A DNA stretch of 64,000 bases from contig NZ_VWWO01000001.1 in assembly GCF_011752935.1 (NCBI RefSeq), positions 744,001-808,000 of the forward strand, read 5' to 3'. Below the pieces are notes generated by a model. That model was not told where the DNA came from. It saw only the letters and a list, made by a program, of their open reading frames with translations, and did no database searches. Every line of letters begins with the position of its first letter. The stretch's first letter is position 1. The translations under genes and the position numbers were made by a program. Source of the stretch: Chitinophaga sp. Cy-1792 (GTDB taxonomy: Bacteria > Bacteroidota > Bacteroidia > Chitinophagales > Chitinophagaceae). Shown here piece by piece: positions 43,762-53,309 of the stretch.

Positions 43762-46700
43762 TTATAATGTTCTTTTAACTTCCACTTCTTCGAAACCTTC
43801 GACGATATCGCCTGGGCGGATATCGCTATAGTTACGCAGACTCAGACCGCATTCCATATTGGCGGCAACTTCTTTCACGTCTTCTTTATAACGTTTCAGG
43901 GAGCCGAGGTCTCCGGTATGAACTACGATACCGTCGCGAACGAGGTTTACGCGTGTGTTTCTCGCTAACTTGCCATCGAGTACGAAGCAACCAGCCACTG
44001 TAACCTTGTCGAATTTGTAGGTTTCGCGTACTTCGACGTTGCACACCACTTTCTTTTCGATTTTTGGTTCCAGCATACCTTCCATGGCGCTCTTAATTTC
44101 TTCGATAGCGTCATAGATGATGGAGTAGTTGCGGATCTCGATGTTTTCTTTCTCGGCGAGTTTAGCAGCCTGAGAAGAAGGACGCACCTGGAATCCGAGG
44201 ATGATCGCGTCGGAGGCGGTAGCAAGGAGTACGTCGGATTCGGTGATCTGACCCACGGCCTTGTGAACGATACTAACCACGATCTCTTCAGTAGAGAGTT
44301 TCTGCAGGGAGTCGGACAGCGCTTCCACGGATCCGTCAAAGTCAGCTTTGAGGATGAGGTTGAGCTGTTTAAAGTTACCGAGTGCCAGACGGCGACCGAT
44401 TTCGTCGAGGGTGATATGTTTCTTGGTACGGATACCTTGTTCGCGAACGATCTGGGCGCGGCGGTTAGCCACTTCTTTTGCTTCAGATTCGTTTTCGTAC
44501 ATTTTGAATTTCTCACCTGCCTGCGGCGCACCGTTCAGGCCGAGCACCTGTACTGGCATGGAAGGACCTGCTTCATCCATTTTCTGACCACGTTCGTTGA
44601 ACATGGCTTTGATTTTACCGTAGAAGGAACCGGATACGATGGTATCGCCCTGACGGAGGGTACCATTTTGTACCAGGAGGGAGGCAACGTAACCGCGGCC
44701 TTTATCCAGGGATGCTTCCACGATAGAACCGGAACCTTCGCGATTTGGATTTGCTTTCAGTTCGAGGAGTTCAGCTTCCAGCAGTAATTTTTCCAGGAGG
44801 AGGTCGATGTTCAGACCGCTCTTGGCAGATATTTCCTGGCTTTGATATTTACCACCCCAGTCTTCAACGAGGAGGTTCATACCAGCGAGTTGTTCTTTAA
44901 TTTTCTCAGGGTTGGATCCTTCTTTATCCACTTTGTTGATAGCGAATACCATTGGGAGTCCGGCAGCCTGAGAGTGGGATATTGCTTCACGAGTTTGCGG
45001 CATGATGGCATCATCAGCAGCGATTACGATTACAGCGATATCAGCAGCTTTCGCACCACGGGCACGCATCGCGGTAAACGCTTCGTGACCAGGGGTATCG
45101 AGGAAGGTGATTTTTTTACCACCGCTGGTAGTTACCTGGTAAGCACCGATGTGCTGGGTAATACCGCCGGCTTCACCTGCTACTACGTTAGCATTACGGA
45201 TATAGTCGAGCAGGGACGTTTTACCGTGGTCTACGTGACCCATGATCGTAACGATTGGTGCACGTGGTTCCAGGTCTTCCGGAGCATCTACTTCTTCTAC
45301 TTCTTCTGCATCTTCAACGGCGTCGAGACCGATAAATTCAACTTCATATCCAAATTCGCCGGATACGAGTTCGATTACTTCGGCGTCGAGGCGTTGGTTG
45401 ATGGACACCATGATACCGAGGCCCATACATTTGGAGATAACTTCGGCGAAGCTAACATCCATCAGGTTAGCGAGTTCGCTAACGGAGATGAATTCAGTTA
45501 CCTGGAGTTTATTATCCTGGCCGTGCTGGTTAGCTCTTTCGTTGGCTCTCTCTTCGCGTTTTTCGCGACGGTGTTTGGCTTTTACGCCTTTACCGCGGGT
45601 ATTGCCGGAGAGTTTGGCCATTGTCTCCTTGATCTTATTCTGGATCTCGTTTTTGTCGATTTCTTTTTCTTCAGGGGTGCGTTTATCATCGCGGTTATTG
45701 GCACCGTGTCTGTTATAGCCACCACCCTGACCTGGGCGATTAAAGTTGCCACCTTGTCTGTTCTGACCGTAGCCACCGCCGCCCTGGCGATTGAATCCGC
45801 CGCCTTGCTGGCCACCAGGTCTGTTCTGACCGTGTTGTCCGCCGCCGGGACGATTACCACCACCTTGACCGCCGCCTTGCTGGTTACGGTTTTGGTTGCG
45901 ATTATCGCCGTGTTGTCCGCCACCAGGTCTGTTCTGACCACCGTGTTGTCCACCACCTTGTCTGTTTTGACCGTGCTGACCGCCACCATGCTGACCCTGA
46001 CCTTGTCCGCCGCGGTTATCGCGGTTTCCGTGTTGGTTATCGCGGTTGCCATGGTTGCCGTGTCCACCACCTTGATTATCATGACGTGGGCGGTCGCCTT
46101 CTTTGCGTTCGCCGTCTTTGAAGTCACGTGGCTGGATTGGTTCAGGTTTTTTCTCGACGATGATACGTTTACGTTTACGTTTTTCGTCGCGGTCCTTATT
46201 GAAGTTAGATTTATTATTATCTCTTCTGTCGGATTGTACCGGCAGTTCGATTTTGCCGATAACTTTAGGACCGGTCAATTTTTCAGCCTGAATATTTTCG
46301 ATAACGTTTCCGGCCTGTTCGGTGTTAGCCGCAGGAGCCTGGGTATTGTTATCGTTGTTTTTCGTTTCTTCCTTAACAGGAAGTTTAACTGGAATCGCCG
46401 GTTCTTTGATTGCTGCAGCCGGTTTAGCCTCTTGTAATACTTCTTCCACTTTATTAACTACAGGTTTATCTTCAACCGGTGCGGCTTTTTCCGTTTTAAC
46501 TGTCGTATCGGTTTTGTCTGTTTTCGCTACATTCTCAACAGGAGCCGGGGCAGGTTTGGCTGCAGGTGCTTTTTCAGCAGCAGGTGCTTTTTCTGTTTTA
46601 GGCTCAGTAACGGCTGCAGGAGCAGGTGCTGGTGCCGGTGTTTTTTCAGGACTGGCAGGAGCTGGCGGTGGAGTTACCGGTGCAGCAGGTGCTGGTTCTG

Positions 46701-47436
46701 GTTTTTTCTCGGCAACAGGTGCTGGAGTAGGCGCTGGCGTTGGCTGTGGAGCAGGAGTTTCTGCTTTAGGCTGAGGTGCCGGCGTTTCTGCAGGTTTTGC
46801 TGTTGGTTCCTGTTTAGGCTGTTCTTTTTGAGCAGCTGGTGCAGGAGCAGGTTTTTTGGCAGCACCTTTATTAATGGCATCGAGATCGATGGTCGTGATG
46901 ACGCGAGGCCCGTTAATTTTAGGTGCTTCAGTTTTCACTACATCCGGTTCGGCAGGCGGTGCCTGTGGTTTAGGAGATTCCGCCACCGGGGGAGGTGGTG
47001 TAACGGGAGCTGCTGGTTCCTTTACCGGAGGAGTAGATGGAGCTTGTGCCTGAGGTTCCTGTTTAGGGGTTTCCTTAACAGGTTCAGGTTTAGGTTCCGT
47101 TTTAGGAGCTTCCTGAGCTGGAGCTGCCTCTTCTTTGTCTTTGCTAGTGTTCTTTTTCGCCGCAGCCTCCGCTTCCTCTTTTTCTTTCTTCTTCGTATCT
47201 AACACGCTTCCTTTGGGCAGGGCTATCTGGTCGCTTTTGCGCTTATTAGCCTTGTCCTGTTGGAACTCCGACTGCAGCGCTTGGTACATGACAGCCGTGA
47301 GGCGGGCATTTGGCGAACCAAAGCCACCCATGTCGAAGCCTTTATTGGAAAGATAGTCTATAAGCGTTTCTTTACCAATATTAAACTCTTTGGCTGCGGC
47401 CAGCAATCGTGGTGTGTTGTTTGTTGTTTCAGGCAT
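43762..47436 (-). CDS. infB: Translation initiation factor IF-2
   Basis: GTPase of about 1224 residues that places initiator tRNA on the ribosome. The N-terminal IF2 domain starts [21 protein letters not shown] very long linker (about 90-640) is first Pro/Ala/Glu/Lys-rich, then Gly/Gln/Asn/His/Arg-rich with [15 protein letters not shown] repeats. The G domain has G1 [22 protein letters not shown] and NKVD, followed by domains II-IV. The frame stays open to 47580, overlapping nusA, but the conserved start is the ATG at 47436. Confidence 0.95.
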   Translation of the reverse strand: MPETTNNTPRLLAAAKEFNIGKETLIDYLSNKGFDMGGFGSPNARLTAVMYQALQSEFQQDKANKRKSDQIALPKGSVLDTKKKEKEEAEAAAKKNTSKDKEEAAPAQEAPKTEPKPEPVKETPKQEPQAQAPSTPPVKEPAAPVTPPPPVAESPKPQAPPAEPDVVKTEAPKINGPRVITTIDLDAINKGAAKKPAPAPAAQKEQPKQEPTAKPAETPAPQPKAETPAPQPTPAPTPAPVAEKKPEPAPAAPVTPPPAPASPEKTPAPAPAPAAVTEPKTEKAPAAEKAPAAKPAPAPVENVAKTDKTDTTVKTEKAAPVEDKPVVNKVEEVLQEAKPAAAIKEPAIPVKLPVKEETKNNDNNTQAPAANTEQAGNVIENIQAEKLTGPKVIGKIELPVQSDRRDNNKSNFNKDRDEKRKRKRIIVEKKPEPIQPRDFKDGERKEGDRPRHDNQGGGHGNHGNRDNQHGNRDNRGGQGQGQHGGGQHGQNRQGGGQHGGQNRPGGGQHGDNRNQNRNQQGGGQGGGNRPGGGQHGQNRPGGQQGGGFNRQGGGGYGQNRQGGNFNRPGQGGGYNRHGANNRDDKRTPEEKEIDKNEIQNKIKETMAKLSGNTRGKGVKAKHRREKREERANERANQHGQDNKLQVTEFISVSELANLMDVSFAEVISKCMGLGIMVSINQRLDAEVIELVSGEFGYEVEFIGLDAVEDAEEVEEVDAPEDLEPRAPIVTIMGHVDHGKTSLLDYIRNANVVAGEAGGITQHIGAYQVTTSGGKKITFLDTPGHEAFTAMRARGAKAADIAVIVIAADDAIMPQTREAISHSQAAGLPMVFAINKVDKEGSNPEKIKEQLAGMNLLVEDWGGKYQSQEISAKSGLNIDLLLEKLLLEAELLELKANPNREGSGSIVEASLDKGRGYVASLLVQNGTLRQGDTIVSGSFYGKIKAMFNERGQKMDEAGPSMPVQVLGLNGAPQAGEKFKMYENESEAKEVANRRAQIVREQGIRTKKHITLDEIGRRLALGNFKQLNLILKADFDGSVEALSDSLQKLSTEEIVVSIVHKAVGQITESDVLLATASDAIILGFQVRPSSQAAKLAEKENIEIRNYSIIYDAIEEIKSAMEGMLEPKIEKKVVCNVEVRETYKFDKVTVAGCFVLDGKLARNTRVNLVRDGIVVHTGDLGSLKRYKEDVKEVAANMECGLSLRNYSDIRPGDIVEGFEEVEVKRTL

Positions 47437-47566
47437 ATCGTAGTTCGGGCCTCCCCTGTTTCCCGTTTCTTCCAAACGGGTTGTTTTTTTACGTTTAAAC
47501 AATAACTCGAAAAATCCAATTCCCCTTCTAATAAGCCCTTTACCTGGGAAGGGTTCTGGCTGGGCT

Positions 47567-48814
47567 TTATTCTTTGTCAAACTCTTCTTGCAATATTCTT
47601 CTAATATCCTGCACTGTCTCTTCTTCCAGATCAGAACGGCGTACCAGTTCTTCTGTAGTCAGCTCTAATACGCTGCGGGCAGTGTCACAACCTATTCGCT
47701 TCAATTCATCTATGATCCATTCTTCGATTTCGTCAGAGAATTCTTCGAGATCGATATCAAACTCGGATTGTTCCTGTTGTTCGTCGCGGAATACGTCGAT
47801 TTCGTATCCGGTCAGTTCGCAGGCGAGTTTAATATTTACGCCTTTTTTACCGATGGCCAGGGAAACCTGGTCAGGGTTGAGGTAAACGGAGGCGTATTTA
47901 TTTTCGTTATCCACTTCCATCCGGCTGATTCTTGCAGGTGTTAACGAGCGTTGTATCAGGAGCTGGATGTTGGCGGTAAAGTTAATGATATCAATATTTT
48001 CGTTTCTGAGTTCGCGAACGATACCGTGGATACGGCTACCTTTCATACCCACGCAGGCACCTACAGGGTCGATACGGTCGTCATAGGATTCAACAGCCAC
48101 TTTGGCTCTTTCTCCTGGTTCACGAACGATTTTCTTGATAACGATCAGGCCGTCAAAGATCTCAGGAACTTCAATTTCCAATAATTTAGCCAGGAAGGAT
48201 GGGTGTGTACGGGAAAGAATGATGAGTGGGGCATTATTCTTCATTTCCACCTTTTTCACCACCGCTCTAACGTTTTCCCCTTTTTTGAAATAATCAGTGG
48301 GGATTTGTTCGGCTTTTGGCAAAATTAATTCATTCCCTTCATCATCAAGCAATAAAACTTCTTTTTTCCAAACCTGGTAAACTTCACCGGTTACAATTTC
48401 ACCGGCTTTATCAGCATATTTCTTTACGAGAATGTTCTTTTTGAGGTCTCCGATGCGTGCAGACAGCGTTTGTTTTGCTGCGAGGATTGCGCGGCGTCCG
48501 AAGTCCATGATATCTACTTCTTCGTAGAGGTCTTCTCCGATTTCCAGATCTTTTTCGATGCTAATAGCCTCAGAATAAGCGATTTGTGCATTGTCGTCTT
48601 CCACTTCACCATCTTCAACTACCAGACGACGACGTAATATTTCAAGGTCTCCTTTTTCTGTATTTACAATGACGTCAAAGTTCTCATCAGAGCCATACTT
48701 TTTTCTCAGCAGCGTTTTGAACACATCTTCCAGAACCTTCATCAACGTAGGACGGTCAATGTTTTCCGCCTCCTTGAACTCAGAGAATGACTCAATCAGG
48801 TTAATACTAGCCAT
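47567..48814 (-). CDS. nusA: Transcription termination/antitermination protein NusA
   Basis: RNA polymerase-binding factor of 415 residues. An N-terminal NusA domain (about 1-130) is followed by an S1 domain (135-200, [20 protein letters not shown]) and KH domains with [21 protein letters not shown] and [21 protein letters not shown]. The acidic C-terminal tail and final helical bundle replace the two AR repeats of E. coli. It is the middle gene of the rimP-nusA-infB operon, 16 bases after rimP. Confidence 0.95.
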   Translation of the reverse strand: MASINLIESFSEFKEAENIDRPTLMKVLEDVFKTLLRKKYGSDENFDVIVNTEKGDLEILRRRLVVEDGEVEDDNAQIAYSEAISIEKDLEIGEDLYEEVDIMDFGRRAILAAKQTLSARIGDLKKNILVKKYADKAGEIVTGEVYQVWKKEVLLLDDEGNELILPKAEQIPTDYFKKGENVRAVVKKVEMKNNAPLIILSRTHPSFLAKLLEIEVPEIFDGLIVIKKIVREPGERAKVAVESYDDRIDPVGACVGMKGSRIHGIVRELRNENIDIINFTANIQLLIQRSLTPARISRMEVDNENKYASVYLNPDQVSLAIGKKGVNIKLACELTGYEIDVFRDEQQEQSEFDIDLEEFSDEIEEWIIDELKRIGCDTARSVLELTTEELVRRSDLEEETVQDIRRILQEEFDKE

Positions 48815-48830
48815 GTTTATCTATTATATT

Positions 48831-49295
48831 TTAAAACACAATGCACACTTTCGTATGCTTGATTTCATCGAAATTTATTTCAGTAGTTTTTTTCTCTTTT
48901 TTCTTGCCGATCTGCTCTTCAATGGTAAAGTTGCTGTCGGATACCGCCATCAGGGTGCCTTCTTTAGCACTTCCATCCGGGAAGGTAACCTCCACTTTAC
49001 GACCAATATTTTTGAGATACTGTCTGTGCAGTTTCAATGGCTCATCCAGTCCGGGAGAAGAAACCTCCAGCGAGAAGTCATTGTCAGGAAACAGGGCTGC
49101 TTCCTCCAGCAGGGCATATAACGCACGGTTGAAAGATACTAATTTTTCAACAGGTACGCCTTTATCTCCGTCTAAAAAGAGCTTAATATTGTTTGTGGGC
49201 TTTATTCTGATATCTACCAGAAAATTATCGGGATCATTGGCCAGCAGACCCTCTGCCAGTTCCCGGATTGCTGTTATCACGTGTTCGTTTGCCAT
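48831..49295 (-). CDS. rimP: Ribosome maturation factor RimP
   Basis: Protein of 154 residues needed for 30S subunit maturation. The N-terminal domain holds VDIRIKPTNNIKLFLDGDKGVPVEKLVSFNRAL, and SLEVSSPGLDEPLKLHRQYLKNIGRKVEV is the family signature. A small Sm-like C-terminal domain follows. The ATG at 49295 gives the usual start; the upstream in-frame extension to 49343 runs through a hairpin. It opens the operon with nusA and infB. Confidence 0.93.
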   Translation of the reverse strand: MANEHVITAIRELAEGLLANDPDNFLVDIRIKPTNNIKLFLDGDKGVPVEKLVSFNRALYALLEEAALFPDNDFSLEVSSPGLDEPLKLHRQYLKNIGRKVEVTFPDGSAKEGTLMAVSDSNFTIEEQIGKKKEKKTTEINFDEIKHTKVCIVF

Positions 49296-49305
49296 ACAAA
49301 AAGCG

Positions 49306-49333
49306 CGAAGGGGCCGATATCTCGTCCCCTTCG
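49306..49333 (-). other. Leader hairpin of the rimP operon
   Basis: A perfect 8-bp stem, CGAAGGGG with CCCCTTCG, has a 12-base loop and lies in the predicted leader, about 11 bases before the rimP ATG. It sits where it could limit ribosome access. Confidence 0.5.
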
Positions 49334-49353
49334 TTTGAATCATTTTTCCTACG

Positions 49354-49361
49354 CAAAATTA
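49354..49361 (-). promoter_or_regulatory. -7 element TAATTTTG of the rimP operon
   Basis: On the minus strand TAATTTTG fits TAnnTTTG, giving a leader of roughly 55 bases that holds the hairpin at 49306-49333. Confidence 0.5.
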
Positions 49362-49581
49362 GGATTTTATTTCGATTCTAAAAGTTTTTCTCTCTTAAAA
49401 CCAATAATTTTCTCCATTTTATTATCGTATATTCGATTTGTATAATGTTTGCCCCGCTGCCAGGATCTTCGAAACAAATTTAATCATCTCATGCAACGTA
49501 ATACTACCTATTGGTGTCTTTTTATATAGGAGATATAGAACGTGCAGTTGTTGCCATTATCGATTTATAATTATTTTTTAT

Positions 49582-49932
49582 ATGAATAACTTTTCATACA
49601 ATATGTTACCCGGTATTGAGCCGGAGGAGAAAATCTGGTTAGATCAGTTAACCAGCGCATATACCCAGGAAAAAAAAGATAAGTTTTTAATGTTATATCA
49701 AAGCAAAAGAAGGGATCCGCAGTCGATATTGATATTCACTTTGTTAGGTTTGGTCGGGTTTGCGGGGGTGCACAGATTTGTAACTGACAGGATTGGTTTA
49801 GGGATTATATATTTTTTTACCTGCGGTATTTTCTTTTTAGGTACGCTGATAGATGCGATTAATTATAAAAGAATCGCCTGGGACTTTAATAAACGCGAAG
49901 CAGTTAAGTGTTCGCAAATGATTGACTTATAG
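49582..49932 (+). CDS. TM2-domain membrane protein
   Basis: Small membrane protein of 116 residues. The N-terminal half is a soluble helical region (1-50). The rest is a TM2 domain: two hydrophobic helices around LIFTLLGLVGFAGVHRFVTDR and LGIIYFFTCGIFFLGTLIDAI, with the GxxGxHRF motif between. The function of TM2 proteins in bacteria is mostly unknown. The frame is open to 49438, but the ATG at 49582 gives the natural start. Confidence 0.8.
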   Translation: MNNFSYNMLPGIEPEEKIWLDQLTSAYTQEKKDKFLMLYQSKRRDPQSILIFTLLGLVGFAGVHRFVTDRIGLGIIYFFTCGIFFLGTLIDAINYKRIAWDFNKREAVKCSQMIDL

Positions 49933-49985
49933 TTAAAGAAAACTTAAATACCCCATCTTTTTCCGGCTGGAAACTGATATTCCGC

Positions 49986-49993
49986 TACCTTTG
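49986..49993 (+). promoter_or_regulatory. -7 element TACCTTTG of the DUF4834-like gene
   Basis: TACCTTTG fits TAnnTTTG and ends 4 bases before the ATG at 49998. The transcript would start at or within a base or two of the start codon, that is, it would be leaderless. Confidence 0.55.
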
Positions 49994-49997
49994 GTGT

Positions 49998-50255
49998 ATG
50001 GTGTTAAAGTATTTATTTCTATTTTTTGTACTCTATCTGCTGTATAAGATTGTATTCGGATTTGTAATACCCGTATACAAAGCGACCAGGCAGTTACGCC
50101 AGCAGATGAATGGAATGCAGGACGCAATGCGCCAGCAGTACGAGAGCCAGCAGGCTTACCAGGAGCATCCTGAACAAACGACGCAAGCTAAAGGAACACA
50201 GCCGCCGAAATCTACGGATCGGGGTGAATATATTGATTTTGAAGAAATTAAATAG
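49998..50255 (+). CDS. Small membrane-anchored protein, DUF4834-like
   Basis: An 85-residue protein with one N-terminal transmembrane helix (about 4-25), followed by a Gln-rich charged region (QMNGMQDAMRQQYESQQAYQ) and the ending DRGEYIDFEEIK. This layout matches the DUF4834 proteins common in Bacteroidota, whose function is unknown. It ends at a strong terminator. Confidence 0.72.
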   Translation: MVLKYLFLFFVLYLLYKIVFGFVIPVYKATRQLRQQMNGMQDAMRQQYESQQAYQEHPEQTTQAKGTQPPKSTDRGEYIDFEEIK

Positions 50256-50260
50256 TAAAG

Positions 50261-50289
50261 AAAAAGTCTCTACCTTGTAGAGACTTTTT
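50261..50289. terminator. Bidirectional terminator
   Basis: A perfect 13-bp stem, AAAAAGTCTCTAC with GTAGAGACTTTTT, has a 3-base loop. It lies between the small membrane protein gene and the convergent HAD gene, whose stop codon touches its T-run. Confidence 0.85.
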
Positions 50290-50916
50290 TTATGCAGATA
50301 AAGGTTTGAATATTTCAAGTATTGTTTTGGGCGCCTGCAGATGAATGGTTTGCAGTCCGATTGCTTTAGCGCCATCAATGTTTGGCAGGGTATCATCAAT
50401 AAAAACTGTCTCCCCTGCTATGAGTCCGTTTTCCTCCAGGACCATCTCATAACTTTCTCTGTCAGGTTTACGGCAACCCATTAAATGAGAATAATAAGTT
50501 TTATCAAAGAATGCTCCCAGCGAAGGAATGCCCCTTGATTCCATCAGAATTTTATTGAATGCATCCAGGTGGATAGCATTGGTATTACTTAACAGGAAAA
50601 GATTATACTGCTGGCGTAGCTGTTGTAGTAATTGGAGTCTTGCTACCGGGAAATCGAGTAACATGGCATTCCAGGCATCAATAATCTGTGCGTCCGTGAT
50701 ATTTTCGGGAAGGTATTTATGCATGGTAGCCAGAAATTCCGCTGTGCTGACGTGCCCCGTTTCGAGTCCGTTGAAAAGGTCGGAGCCCTTGAACTGGCCG
50801 TATAGCTCATGAAAATTCTCTACACCAAGGGCTGTAAAAGCGTCGTTCGTCTTTTTGTAATCCAGGTTCAGGATCACTCCTCCCAGATCAAAAATGATAT
50901 TTTTAATTCCCTGCAT
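50290..50916 (-). CDS. HAD-superfamily hydrolase (YihX-like)
   Basis: Phosphatase of 208 residues. Motif I is IIFDLGGVILNLD, motif II is in LFLLSNTNAIHLDAF, the motif III Lys is in MGCRKPDRESYEMV, and motif IV is TVFIDDTLPNIDGAKAIG. The group includes YihX (alpha-D-glucose-1-phosphate phosphatase), but the substrate cannot be assigned. The Asp after motif I (DxD) reads as Gly (DLG), which is common in this subgroup. The ATG at 50916 gives the family start; the frame is open to 50937. Confidence 0.85.
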   Translation of the reverse strand: MQGIKNIIFDLGGVILNLDYKKTNDAFTALGVENFHELYGQFKGSDLFNGLETGHVSTAEFLATMHKYLPENITDAQIIDAWNAMLLDFPVARLQLLQQLRQQYNLFLLSNTNAIHLDAFNKILMESRGIPSLGAFFDKTYYSHLMGCRKPDRESYEMVLEENGLIAGETVFIDDTLPNIDGAKAIGLQTIHLQAPKTILEIFKPLSA

Positions 50917-51016
50917 ATAGTCTTTATTTGACCACAAAATAACAGGCTTTTTTCTAGAGTATATACGTGGCAGTTATATAGAAAAAATATTTTTTAGGTT
51001 AATTGAAGAAAATAAT

Positions 51017-51024
51017 TAATTTTG
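51017..51024 (+). promoter_or_regulatory. -7 element of the tRNA gene
   Basis: TAATTTTG fits TAnnTTTG, 40 bases before the tRNA. A small GAAA-loop hairpin (CCCTC/GAGGG, 51029-51042) lies between. Confidence 0.5.
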
Positions 51025-51064
51025 CCGTCCCTCGAAAGAGGGGAAACCTTCGTTCTCAGGAACA

Positions 51065-51138
51065 GCTCCTATAGCTCAGTTGGTTAGAGCACCTGACTCA
51101 TAATCAGGGGGTCACAGGATCATGCCCTGTTGGGAGCA
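51065..51138 (+). tRNA. tRNA with CAT anticodon (elongator Met, or Ile2)
   Basis: A complete cloverleaf: acceptor GCTCCTA with TGGGAGC, D arm GCTC/GAGC, anticodon arm CCTGA-CTCATAA-TCAGG with CAT at 34-36, variable GGGTC, T stem ACAGG/CCTGT. CCA is not encoded. The T loop is ATCATGC instead of the usual TTCGANC. Met and lysidine-modified Ile tRNAs share CAT, and I cannot separate them. It is the integration target of the element that follows; its 3' part from 51095 belongs to the repeat. Confidence 0.92.
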
Positions 51139-51140
51139 CA
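51095..51140 (+). repeat. Left attachment site (46-bp direct repeat)
   Basis: Identical to 61937-61982. It runs from the anticodon stem of the tRNA gene to just past its 3' end. Similarity continues with a few mismatches through the terminator to about 51190 (and 62032 in the right copy). Confidence 0.9.
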
Positions 51141-51146
51141 TAATGG

Positions 51147-51185
51147 TAAAGGCTTTTAGCGTATTGGCGCTGAAAGCCTTTTTTC
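51147..51185 (+). terminator. Terminator of the tRNA gene (element copy)
   Basis: AAAGGCTTTTAGCG pairs with CGCTGAAAGCCTTT around a short loop and runs into T. A near-identical hairpin follows the right repeat at about 61989-62027. The element brings its own terminator when it rebuilds the tRNA gene. Confidence 0.8.
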
Positions 51186-51188
51186 GTT

Positions 51189-51212
51189 TGATACATGTTT
51201 TGATACATGTTT
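51189..51212 (+). repeat. Left arm repeats, two tandem 12-mers
   Basis: TGATACATGTTT occurs twice in tandem. The same pair, with one base changed, is at 61790-61813 just upstream of the integrase start. Such repeats at both ends are typical arm-type binding sites of a tyrosine recombinase. Confidence 0.7.
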
Positions 51213-51707
51213 TGGAGAATGGAGGCTGATATTGGTTTTACGAAAAAATGACACTTGTCAAGATCATTTTCATTCTTACCCTTCTGTCTATGTGGAGCAA
51301 TTTTGAAAACCCATCTTTGATTAATCAAGCCGAAAATATTTAAGTCGCATTGATTTTTTAAGTTATATTTTTATGCTAGCACTGACAGAAGTGTGCCACC
51401 CACCGCTGCGAAGCTCTTTTGAGTGCTGTACCCAAAAGCATACATAGATTTTTTCTCATTACAGAAGAATGGTTGGTGGGCGACGGTTTTCTTTGAGAAA
51501 AATTATTTAGTTATGAGCAAACAAAAAATATCACTCCGCTATATTAAGAATCAAGAAAAGAAATTAAGTAAAGCTCAAGGTATTACCCATACCGAGTTCC
51601 TTTAGTATTTAAAACTAAGAAAACTAACTTAAGGAATATTAATATTAACATCCCTTTCGGACTAAAATTAGCCTTCATATAAGGTATTGTTTACTTAAAA
51701 CCATAAA
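51213..51707. other. Left-end region of the element without a clear gene
   Basis: About 500 AT-rich bases. The only possible reading frame is a 30-codon one (51514-51606, plus strand) that encodes a Lys/Gln-rich peptide; I do not call it a gene. A palindrome TGACACTTGTCA is at 51249-51260, without a promoter at the matching distance. Confidence 0.5.
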
Positions 51708-52196
51708 ATGAATACTGCGTTATTAGGGATATTAGGAACTCTTGCTGGAGTTTCATTAGGGTTTGTCTTACCAACGATTAAGGAATTACTCAGTAAGAAA
51801 GAGAAATTATATGTAGATGCGTCTAATAAATTAGGATTTGTTGATACTCAAAATCCAGATTTTATAGATAATTTGACTGGTATTCTCGATTTGTATATTT
51901 TCAACGGATCTAATATTCCAAAAACTTTTCTAATTGACCGTGTAATTGAGGTAAATGGAAGCCGCTCTCTACGAATCGAGAGAATTAATGACGAAGTAGT
52001 TAAAACCAAACCCGTTCATTTGATTCTGCCTAATAGTGCGATAAATCTAAAAATTTTAATTAGCGTTATTGATTATGATGGAGAAAAGCCTACCGATATG
52101 AATAACAATAAAGCAAGAGTAAAATACAGGGTAGGAAAGAAAATACGCTCACTTGATATTGATACATTTGTTTGGATACTACCTTCATATTTATAA
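51708..52196 (+). CDS. Unknown protein with N-terminal membrane anchor
   Basis: I do not recognise this 162-residue protein. It has one N-terminal hydrophobic helix (about 3-26, LLGILGTLAGVSLGFVLP), a basic stretch (KELLSKKEKLY), and a soluble mostly beta domain of about 120 residues with no motif I can name. It is the first gene inside the left end of the element and is AT-rich, so it is probably cargo. Gene-like features are a normal start, length and hydrophobic pattern. Confidence 0.6.
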   Translation: MNTALLGILGTLAGVSLGFVLPTIKELLSKKEKLYVDASNKLGFVDTQNPDFIDNLTGILDLYIFNGSNIPKTFLIDRVIEVNGSRSLRIERINDEVVKTKPVHLILPNSAINLKILISVIDYDGEKPTDMNNNKARVKYRVGKKIRSLDIDTFVWILPSYL

Positions 52197-52279
52197 GTAC
52201 TCCCTTTAGGGGAGGTATTAAGATTTTAATAGCATTGGGAGGTAAATAGTATTTCATTCATTTCAGAAAAACTAAAAGT

Positions 52280-53197
52280 ATGATGAATCGAGTTGAAGTA
52301 AGTTTTCCAACAAAGTTATTGTCCAATCATTATTACCTCAACGAAGTTCCTGTAGAGGGGAAAACATCAAATAAGTTTCACTTCCTGATAGGCTGGTATG
52401 ACCTTTACGCAAATCAGATTATCCGCACCGGTAACTGTATAACCTTATTAAGCACACACTACACAATAACTACCGATAATTTCTGGAACACGAACCACCT
52501 GGAGGATATCAGCAAATACGTGTTCTGGACTTTTAACGACAGTTTCAGGGAGAACTTAATTCGGCTGTTGCCACTGATACCAGATGCGTTAATACCCCAA
52601 TGCAATGAGCTACTAACCCGATTCCCGATTCCGTACAGTGAGGCCAGCCATATTAACCCGGATGAGGAACTGCAATGGTGCTTTGTGAAAAATGCCTCTC
52701 TGAAGAATTCTGGAAAGTTTGAACTGATGTATTGCCGGGATCAGGAGAATAGGGCAGCCATAAGATCAGCTCTTGCTGCCTTTATGAACCGCTCGCCGGT
52801 TGAACAGGCAGTCATGGCGGTGCCTGTTGAAACCACGCCTACTTTTTTGAGTATGTTAGTTCCTATTAATGGCAGCCATCTTGAAACCCTCAATTATATC
52901 GATGAAAAGGTAAAAGCATCTGGCTGTAAGTTTGAAATCTTTCGATCAATACGTAAGTCGAGGGATAACCGTAATCCATATGGCTTCAATGGCTGTGTCG
53001 CCGCTGTTATAGATCATTTCTACCAGCTCAATTATTTTGACCCTGCTTACTCTTTAGAGGAAATCTTCCTGGCATATTTTAAACATACTGGAAATAACAT
53101 AGCAAAATTCAGCACTTTCATGTCAGAATTCAGGCAAGACAATAGTTATTTAAAGCATATTGAAATGCTTAAACAATTGAAAATTAATAAATTGTAA
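52280..53197 (+). CDS. Unknown protein of the mobilization region
   Basis: Protein of 305 residues, not recognised. No signal peptide or membrane helix is seen. The N-terminal half is rich in aromatic residues; the C-terminal 90 residues are helical (CVAAVIDHFYQLNYF ... FLAYFKHTGNNIAKF). The C-terminal pattern loosely recalls RteC-type proteins of Bacteroides conjugative transposons, but this is only an impression. Position just before the helix-turn-helix and primase genes suggests a role in element transfer or its control. Base composition is less AT-rich than the gene before it. Confidence 0.65.
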   Translation: MMNRVEVSFPTKLLSNHYYLNEVPVEGKTSNKFHFLIGWYDLYANQIIRTGNCITLLSTHYTITTDNFWNTNHLEDISKYVFWTFNDSFRENLIRLLPLIPDALIPQCNELLTRFPIPYSEASHINPDEELQWCFVKNASLKNSGKFELMYCRDQENRAAIRSALAAFMNRSPVEQAVMAVPVETTPTFLSMLVPINGSHLETLNYIDEKVKASGCKFEIFRSIRKSRDNRNPYGFNGCVAAVIDHFYQLNYFDPAYSLEEIFLAYFKHTGNNIAKFSTFMSEFRQDNSYLKHIEMLKQLKINKL

Positions 53198-53309
53198 TGC
53201 CGATTTTCATCTTTCCCCAATTGCCCAAATCCCTCCCCCAATCCGCCTGATATCGCCTCCATTTCTCAAGAAATTGCACGCATTTGATAACAAATAAATC
53301 AAATGCACT

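Noticed and set aside
45700..46080. Repeated units that look like a CRISPR array or tandem repeat locus
   Set aside because: They are in frame within infB and encode Gly/Gln/Arg-rich repeats. Spacing and sequence are not those of CRISPR repeats.
44842..46437. Long plus-strand open frame (531 codons) antisense to infB
   Set aside because: It mirrors the repetitive, codon-biased infB linker and G domain. The product is an odd mix of hydrophobic repeats with no domain, and infB is certain on the other strand.
51248..51261. FNR-type palindrome ATGACACTTGTCAA near the left end of the element
   Set aside because: It resembles the box at 17612-17625, but no TAnnTTTG lies at the same distance on either strand and no gene starts at the right place. 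Probably chance.
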